64,000 bases of DNA, taken from contig NZ_JAKGTQ010000001.1 in the NCBI RefSeq assembly GCF_021568285.1, positions 558,001 through 622,000 of the forward strand. Direction: 5' to 3'. Source of the stretch: Rheinheimera sp. UJ63. GTDB lineage: Bacteria > Pseudomonadota > Gammaproteobacteria > Enterobacterales > Alteromonadaceae. The notes beneath the pieces are model-generated. The model was not told the DNA's origin. It worked only from the letters and a program-made list of their open reading frames with translations, and ran no database searches. Positions 58,908 through 64,000 of this stretch are shown one piece after another (within the stretch, counting starts at the first letter, position 1; the number at the start of each line of letters is the position of its first letter). Made by a program: the position numbers and the translations under genes.

Positions 58908-59609
58908 ATGCAAATCATCGCGCATCGTGGTGCCAGTGGTGAGTATCCAGAAAATACGCTATTGGCGATTGAGCAAGCGATAGCTCAAGGCGCAGATGCT
59001 ATTGAGATAGATGTGTTTGCACTGCAAGGTGAGCTGATTGTTATCCATGATCATCATGTGGCACGCACCACGAATGGCCAAGGCAGCTTATATCAGTTTT
59101 CTTTAGCCCAATTACAGCAGCTAGATGCCGGGCGCGGTGAGCGCGTACCGACACTGTGGCAAGTGTTGCACTATTTGCAGGCAACCAAGGCGTGGTTAAA
59201 TATTGAATTAAAAGGCGCGGATACCGCCGAGCCCTTGCTTAAATTACTGCAACGAGCCGAGCAAGAATTGGCTTTCGATTGCCAACGCTTGCTGATTTCT
59301 TCGTTTAATCACCATTTACTGCATACCATCAAACGCGCGCAGCCTAGTTTAAAACTGGGGGCGTTAACGGCCAGCTTACCGCTTGATTATGCGGCTTTTG
59401 CAGAGCAACTGGGGGCTTACTCGGTGCATTGTGATGTTAGCTTTATTGACCAAGCGTTTGTCGATGACGCCAAAACCCGTGGCTTAAAAGTTTATGTGTA
59501 TACCGTGGATCAAGCCGATGATATTGCGCGGCTGCAGCACTATGGCGTAGATGGGATCTTTAGCAATTATCCGGCGCGCAGCAGACAGCGCCTTTCAGCG
59601 TCAAACTAA
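58908..59609 (+). CDS. Glycerophosphodiester phosphodiesterase
   Basis: TIM-barrel enzyme of the GDPD family, hydrolysing glycerophosphodiesters to glycerol 3-phosphate and alcohol. The start MQIIAHRGASGEYPENTLLA and the EIDVFALQGELIVIHDHHVARTT block hold the metal and catalytic histidine residues. It has 233 residues and no signal peptide, so it is cytoplasmic (UgpQ-like). The ATG at 58908 is chosen because AAGGA is six bases before it but abuts an ATG at 58902. Confidence 0.9.
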   Translation: MQIIAHRGASGEYPENTLLAIEQAIAQGADAIEIDVFALQGELIVIHDHHVARTTNGQGSLYQFSLAQLQQLDAGRGERVPTLWQVLHYLQATKAWLNIELKGADTAEPLLKLLQRAEQELAFDCQRLLISSFNHHLLHTIKRAQPSLKLGALTASLPLDYAAFAEQLGAYSVHCDVSFIDQAFVDDAKTRGLKVYVYTVDQADDIARLQHYGVDGIFSNYPARSRQRLSASN

Positions 59610-59640
59610 ACGGCGCAAAAAGCAGTAAATCATCAGAAAC

Positions 59641-59666
59641 AAAAATCCCGCCGTAGCGGGATTTTT
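59641..59666. terminator. Bidirectional terminator between the phosphodiesterase and MerC genes
   Basis: AAAAATCCCGC (59641-59651) pairs with GCGGGATTTTT (59656-59666) around a CGTA loop. T runs exist on both strands, so it serves both convergent genes. Confidence 0.88.
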
Positions 59667-59682
59667 AGATGGGTTTGCAGAA

Positions 59683-60084
59683 TTAAGACGGTTGATGTTC
59701 GTCTTCGCAACTATTGCAACTGTTACATAAGCGCATATTCATAATATGCGCTGACACCACTAAGGTGGCACCGATAATCAAAATGAGGTGTTCGTATTCG
59801 CTACCCCAAGCGCCGCGTTGCCAATAAATAAAACCACCTAAAAACAACGCATAAAATGGGTAAAGTTTACGATGATAACGATGAAAACCCACAAATAACG
59901 TGAAGAAACCTAAGGCCATGGTCAGCAGTAACACTATGCCTTCAAACGCATGGTTGTGGCCGGCAGTTAAACCTAACAAAGGTAGGATAGGCAGAATGAC
60001 AGGTAGCATAATGCAATGAATGGCACATAACGATGTGACCATTATTCCTACCTTATCAAACAACACTCTCGCTTTGGCAATCAC
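59683..60084 (-). CDS. MerC-domain membrane protein
   Basis: Membrane protein of 133 residues with four hydrophobic helices. The first helix has CAIHC, the metal-site type pattern of MerC, and the tail is rich in Cys, His and Asp/Glu (CNSCNSCEDEH). The GTG at 60084 is chosen because AAGGA lies seven bases upstream and the product starts like relatives (IAKARVLFDKVG); a longer frame from an ATG at 60132 crosses the promoter. Metal transport is likely but the metal is unknown. No other mer genes are nearby. A Zur-like box covers its promoter. Confidence 0.78.
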   Translation of the reverse strand: MIAKARVLFDKVGIMVTSLCAIHCIMLPVILPILPLLGLTAGHNHAFEGIVLLLTMALGFFTLFVGFHRYHRKLYPFYALFLGGFIYWQRGAWGSEYEHLILIIGATLVVSAHIMNMRLCNSCNSCEDEHQPS

Positions 60085-60116
60085 TGCGATATCCTTAAAA
60101 CACGAAATCAAAGAAA

Positions 60117-60131
60117 CGATATAGTATAACA
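60117..60131. promoter_or_regulatory. Zur-like operator before the MerC-domain gene
   Basis: CGATATAGTATAACA matches 12 of 14 defined positions of the gammaproteobacterial Zur core TGTTATANTATAACA. It overlaps TATACT, a possible -10 of the minus-strand gene, 33 bases upstream of the GTG. The A/T-rich nature makes chance matches easier. Confidence 0.5.
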
Positions 60132-60243
60132 AAACATTTTATAATGGAATGGCTCGGCACAAATTATCTCTGTTTTGGACTCTGCTACCACAGCCTTTAT
60201 GGCATAATAGCTCGCTAATTTTAATGATTTGAAAAGATGCGTT

Positions 60244-60549
60244 ATGGATACTCTACTGGAACAACTGGATGACAATCTAAAAGAGCTTTATCGTAAAGCC
60301 CTCGATGCCGATGCACTGCTAGAGCAATTGCAACAAGAAGGTAAGGCTAATCATCAGGCGGTATTTGCTAAAGAAGCAGGATTTAGTGCGCAAAGTAATC
60401 GTTTTATGCCTTACTTAGCTGAAACTGCAGAACACATCGCGGCGATGCGGCAAAGCCAGCAATTCAATACCGCAACTTTAGAGCGTGTGGTTCGACAACT
60501 CAAACTATTACACAAAACCTTGGCGGAGTTTCGACACATCACCAAATAA
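60244..60549 (+). CDS. Small helical protein of unknown function
   Basis: Protein of 101 residues predicted as mainly alpha-helical, with heptad-like leucines (LLEQLDDNLKELYRKALDADALLEQLQQ). It has no membrane segment or signal. A distant resemblance to the PriC family was considered, but PriC is about 170 residues. The ATG at 60244 is used; an upstream TTG at 60229 is also in frame. A bidirectional terminator follows. Confidence 0.6.
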   Translation: MDTLLEQLDDNLKELYRKALDADALLEQLQQEGKANHQAVFAKEAGFSAQSNRFMPYLAETAEHIAAMRQSQQFNTATLERVVRQLKLLHKTLAEFRHITK

Positions 60550-60553
60550 CAAA

Positions 60554-60584
60554 AAAGGGGTAACCGCTTAGCCGTTACCCCTTT
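60554..60584. terminator. Bidirectional terminator after the small helical gene
   Basis: AAAGGGGTAAC (60554-60564) pairs with GTTACCCCTTT (60574-60584) around a nine-base loop. It lies between the convergent small helical and DUF3016 genes. Confidence 0.82.
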
Positions 60585-60619
60585 CACACATCGTTTGTGA
60601 TTCACTACCGATACCGGTA

Positions 60620-61120
60620 CTAGTCATTCAAAGCAGGCTTTACCGTTTTCTTAAACCAGTCTTCCAGCATTTTATGCTCAAATTCAAATTCTTTACGCGA
60701 ATTGGCTCGGCCTAAGCGCTGCAAAAAGCCCATATCACGCTCCTTTACCTCGCCACTTAACACCGTCTGACCACTGGCATCGAGTAATTGGTGTGTAAAG
60801 CGAATAGCAGGCGAATGAATATCTTTAACAATGCGTAAAGCTTGACCGGCTGGCCCAGCAAAATAGTCAACATCACCCGCTAAATCAATATCGGTTACCG
60901 TGACTTGCCATTTATATCCAGCAGGCATTGCTGCGGCCAACTCGTTAAAGGAATCAGTAAATGCCGCGACCACTCTTTCAGAATAGCGACTACGGGTATC
61001 ATTAGTCGGCCTTACATCAGTAAAACCTTTGGGATCATCAAAGTTTAGTGTTAGCTCGGCTGCTGCGGCACTAAACCCTGACCACGCTAGCAGCGTCATT
61101 GCTAATATACTGTTACGCAT
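60620..61120 (-). CDS. DUF3016 family periplasmic protein
   Basis: Exported protein of 166 residues: signal peptide (about 1-20, ending SAAAAE) then LTLNFDDPKGFTDVRPTND, the DUF3016 start. The function is unknown. A strong GGAGG ribosome site precedes the ATG. A seven-base inverted repeat (AATAACT-gatg-AGTTATT, 61134-61151) lies just upstream and may be regulatory. Confidence 0.78.
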   Translation of the reverse strand: MRNSILAMTLLAWSGFSAAAAELTLNFDDPKGFTDVRPTNDTRSRYSERVVAAFTDSFNELAAAMPAGYKWQVTVTDIDLAGDVDYFAGPAGQALRIVKDIHSPAIRFTHQLLDASGQTVLSGEVKERDMGFLQRLGRANSRKEFEFEHKMLEDWFKKTVKPALND

Positions 61121-61732
61121 TTTAACCTCCTCGAATAACTGATGAGTTATTACAACATTTAAAGGTATAGGCTAAGTTAGCTTTATGCAAGCTGAACACG
61201 GTAACTGACAAACGGCATGCTGTTGCTTAACCGCATAAAATGGCCATACAAACTGACACTTTGCCGAAGTAAAAGCGCCTCTCCATCCGAGCAAGTCGTA
61301 TCGCTTCTGTAATTAGGCCCCACGTTGACATGGTTAAAGCCCCTTTCAAAGGTGCCTGCCTACACCTGACGTTATCAAAATCGCTTTGCCTCACCGCTGC
61401 TAAGCACTTAATAAATCAATCATTAACGTAATAGTGCGCCCTCTCTTGGCCTGCACTTTCTCAGATGAATCCAAACTGAACCCAGCAATAAAAAAATTTG
61501 AAATTAAGCTATTGAATTTATTTATAAAAAAATAAAGAGCTTAAAAAACCTGCTTAAATTCTGACAAAAACAGTTGACGGCAGAATTATTAATCGAGAAT
61601 ATGCTCAAGCACTGAGCTAATGCCCGAATATAAAAAACGAATCGGAGTGAGCATTAATGCCCAGAAGTTTTTGACCACCTCGCTGTAGGTTAAAACACAT
61701 AAAAATGACGTTCCAAGACAAGGGTTTTAAAC
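61121..61732. other. 612-base intergenic region upstream of the porin-like gene
   Basis: No convincing coding frame was found. The left end carries the promoter area of the DUF3016 gene. The right half is A/T-rich. A -35-like TTGACG (61574-61579) with a weak GAATAT (61597-61602) 17 bases on may be the porin promoter, leaving a leader of over 120 bases. A ten-base palindrome GCATTAATGC lies at 61651-61660. A regulated sugar-responsive promoter is possible but unproved. Confidence 0.4.
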
Positions 61733-63004
61733 ATGACATTATTCAACAACACGAAACATTCGTTTTCAGTGTTGGCCTCAGCCTTGCTTTGCGCAGGCTT
61801 CAGCGCCACACCTGTAGATGCCGCAGAATTTTTTGATGATCGCCTAAAAGTAAATGCTCTTTTTATGCAGGGCTTTCAAAATATCGAAGCCGATCCCGGT
61901 GCTTTTGATCCTATTAACGAAAACATGTCGGCAGGCTTTCAGCGCCTGCGCTTTAACTTAGAACTGACATTTAAGATCACCGATGACATCACTGCCTTTG
62001 TCGATTTAGGTGAAGAACCGAATGATTTTGGCAGCGATGACAAATTTGAGATCTCGCAAGATTTTGGCTATATCGATTTCAACGTACTAGGCTTATTAAA
62101 AGTCACGGATACCCCTCACGAATTGCATGTAAAAGCCGGTAATATCGAATCGTCCGTGTTTGATTTCAGAGGTTTTTCTGATGGCGCGGCGGTACAAAAC
62201 AACCCATTGATCGGTAACTCTATTGCCGACTTTGTTACGGCTGAATCAGGCGTACAAGTGGCTTGGGCTTATAAGCTACAGCAATACAATATCGACAAAG
62301 TTAATGCCAATATCACCGTAACAGTACCCACCTTTGACGAGGACTATGGTGATGGCCGCGGCTACAACGTTTTTGGTGATGTTTCTGTTAATACCAACTT
62401 TGGCCTAGATTTAGGCATCGGCTGGTTTGTTAGCGACCTGGGCGGTCAAGTGGGTTTACGTGACTTTGCTGATATCCAAGTGGCGGGATTAATTTTTGGT
62501 GACGGTGATAACTACAATTTTGTCTCTAGTGGCAATAGCTCTCGCGATACGCATGCCGGCTTACTGCCGGGGTTAAACGTGACGATTGTGCAATTAAACA
62601 GCCAATATCGCCTTTCTGAGAACACCTTGTTCAGAGGCTGGTTCGGTACCGCCGAGGATGACTATAGCTTTGTCGATGTTAACGGTAATCAAGCCGTTGC
62701 CACTCAAGGTGTGGCTTATGCGGCGATCAGCAGCAAAATGCGCTTTTTCGGGCTAGAAGCATCACATTACATTATTCCTGATAAACTTTATCTGGCAACC
62801 CGCTTTTCTCAAGTCAGCAATGAAACAGAGGGTGTGAGTGGCGATACCGATTTAACTCGGCTGCAATTAGGGGCTGGCTGGTGGCTAGCAGAAAACACCT
62901 TATTAAAAGCAGAGTGGGTTGAGCAACGCGAAGGCGCTAACTCAGCGGGCCAAATCGGCACAGACTGGGGCGGTTTTACTGCTGAAGTCTCGGTACGCTT
63001 TTAA
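61733..63004 (+). CDS. Porin-like outer-membrane beta-barrel protein
   Basis: Exported protein of 423 residues. The signal peptide (about 1-30, ending VDAAE) is followed by amphipathic strands and a C-terminal aromatic Phe (VSVRF) typical of outer-membrane barrels. Its segments VNALFMQGFQNIE and RLRFNLELTFKITDDITAFVDLGEE look like carbohydrate-porin type barrels, but no exact family was recognised. It lies 44 bases before a sugar-binding protein gene on the same strand, so it likely admits the same substrate through the outer membrane. Confidence 0.7.
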   Translation: MTLFNNTKHSFSVLASALLCAGFSATPVDAAEFFDDRLKVNALFMQGFQNIEADPGAFDPINENMSAGFQRLRFNLELTFKITDDITAFVDLGEEPNDFGSDDKFEISQDFGYIDFNVLGLLKVTDTPHELHVKAGNIESSVFDFRGFSDGAAVQNNPLIGNSIADFVTAESGVQVAWAYKLQQYNIDKVNANITVTVPTFDEDYGDGRGYNVFGDVSVNTNFGLDLGIGWFVSDLGGQVGLRDFADIQVAGLIFGDGDNYNFVSSGNSSRDTHAGLLPGLNVTIVQLNSQYRLSENTLFRGWFGTAEDDYSFVDVNGNQAVATQGVAYAAISSKMRFFGLEASHYIIPDKLYLATRFSQVSNETEGVSGDTDLTRLQLGAGWWLAENTLLKAEWVEQREGANSAGQIGTDWGGFTAEVSVRF

Positions 63005-63048
63005 TCTGTTGATACACGCTTTACCAGCCAGAATCTAAGGAATTATCT

Positions 63049-64000
63049 ATGTCTATCAGAACGTTCAGTTTTGCATGCCTAGCCATGCTCGCGACTGTCG
63101 CAACCGCCGCAGAAACCATTACCATCGCCACAGTCAACAATGGCGACATGATCACGATGAAAGAGCTTAGCAGCGAGTTTGAGCAAGCGCATCCGAACAT
63201 TAAACTGCAATGGATCACGTTAGAAGAGAATATCTTACGCCAGCGTGTCACCACCGATGTGGCGACGGGCGGTGGTCAATATGATGTGATGACCATCGGT
63301 ACTTATGAAGTACCGATCTGGAGCAAATTAGGTTGGTTGAAAAAGCTCGATAATTTTGCCGCAGATTATGATGTGGACGATATTCTGCCATCCATTAAAA
63401 ATGGCTTGTCCTATCAAGACGAGTTATATGCCGCCCCCTTCTATGGCGAAAGCTCGATGGTGATGTATCGCAAAGACTTAATGCAAAAAGCCGGTTTAGA
63501 GATGCCTAATACCCCTAGCTGGCAGTTTATTAAACAAGCGGCAGCGGCCATGACCGATAAAGAGGCCGGCGTGTACGGGATCTGTTTACGCGGTAAGGCT
63601 GGTTGGGGTGAGAATGTCGCGCTCATCACGGCCATGGCTAACTCGTTTGGCGCACGCTGGTTTGACGAAAAATGGCAGCCACAATTTAACACTAAAGCTT
63701 GGCAAGATACGCTGAATTACTATGTTGAAGTGATGAATCAATATGGACCACCAGGTGCTTCAGCCAACGGCTTTAACGAAAACCTCGCATTATTTCAAAC
63801 CGGTAAATGCGGTATCTGGATCGACGCCACTGTTGCTGGCGCCTTTGTGACCAACCCAGCCGATTCAAACATCGCCGATCAAGTGGGTTTTGCCATGGCA
63901 CCTGATAATGGCCTAGGTAAACGAGGCAACTGGTTATGGGCTTGGACGCTGGCGATCCCATCAAGCAGTAAAAAATCAGATGCGGCCATGACCTTTATCA
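63049..64000 (+). CDS. ABC transporter extracellular sugar/polyol-binding protein (3' end cut)
   Basis: Family 1 solute-binding protein; 317 codons are in the window. The signal peptide (about 1-21, ending ATAAE) is followed by ITIATVNNGDMITMKELSSEFEQ, and the family block YDVMTIGTYEVPIW, then YGESSMVMYRKDLM. The GNWLWAWTLAIPSSSKKSD region resembles polyol (sorbitol/mannitol)-binding proteins. TAAGGA precedes the ATG. Permease and ATPase genes probably follow beyond the edge. The exact ligand cannot be read from the sequence. Confidence 0.88.
   Translation, partial: MSIRTFSFACLAMLATVATAAETITIATVNNGDMITMKELSSEFEQAHPNIKLQWITLEENILRQRVTTDVATGGGQYDVMTIGTYEVPIWSKLGWLKKLDNFAADYDVDDILPSIKNGLSYQDELYAAPFYGESSMVMYRKDLMQKAGLEMPNTPSWQFIKQAAAAMTDKEAGVYGICLRGKAGWGENVALITAMANSFGARWFDEKWQPQFNTKAWQDTLNYYVEVMNQYGPPGASANGFNENLALFQTGKCGIWIDATVAGAFVTNPADSNIADQVGFAMAPDNGLGKRGNWLWAWTLAIPSSSKKSDAAMTFI

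Overview
The window is core chromosome of a Gram-negative gammaproteobacterium. Gene content and order (purA-motX-rnr-rlmB, the rpsF-priB-rpsR-rplI-dnaB-alr block, an hfq-centred superoperon, PanP instead of PanD, TIGR04219 and DUF3016 family proteins) suggest the Alteromonadales/Chromatiaceae side of the class, near Shewanella, Rheinheimera or Alishewanella. This placement is inference; there is no 16S gene here. No insertion sequence, prophage, integron or CRISPR array was seen.

Layout. 1-5.2 kb (minus): mrcB (cut by the window edge), hrpB and a PepB-type aminopeptidase. 5.5-11.5 kb (plus): dksA, gluQ, pcnB, folK, panB, panC and a DUF72 gene, much as in E. coli. 11.8-16.0 kb (plus): a UbiA-family prenyltransferase followed by frdABCD, behind an FNR-like promoter. 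16.0-21.5 kb (minus): panP, an ABC-2 exporter (yadG/yadH), ubiX and mpl. 21.6-23.2 kb (plus): fbp and ppa. 23.3-31.7 kb (minus): a receiver/DUF3369/GGDEF/EAL protein, a degenerate sensor kinase with a receiver, an outer-membrane barrel, a DUF2333 protein, a PCuAC copper chaperone, a 58-residue membrane protein, dusA and a DUF2798 protein. 31.9-32.9 kb (plus): a zur-like gene and cheX.

32.9-43.1 kb (minus): alr, dnaB, rplI, rpsR, priB, rpsF, a lipoprotein plus S41 protease pair, rlmB, rnr and motX. 43.3-54.3 kb (minus): purA, a class V aminotransferase, hflC, hflK, hflX, hfq, miaA, mutL, amiB and tsaE. 54.5-60.5 kb is mixed: queG, a DUF1289 gene, tRNA-Gly, orn, rsgA, psd, a glycerophosphodiester phosphodiesterase, a MerC-domain protein and a small unknown gene. 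60.6-64 kb: a DUF3016 gene, a long intergenic region, a porin-like outer-membrane protein and the start of a sugar/polyol ABC binding protein.

How genes work together. PanB, PanC and PanP supply pantothenate, with beta-alanine probably from PanP. FrdABCD with a quinone-type prenyltransferase indicates anaerobic fumarate respiration. Rnr, Orn, Hfq and PcnB are RNA-decay functions. MotX implies a sodium-driven polar flagellum. The zur-like gene at 31.9 kb may control the MerC-family gene at 60 kb, which has a Zur-like box over its promoter.

The strongest unusual signals are a non-canonical AUU start for pcnB, a class II FNR promoter geometry before the quinone/frd operon, a Zur-like box before the MerC gene, a tRNA-Gly with a mismatched anticodon stem, and a BarA-like protein with a decayed kinase core.
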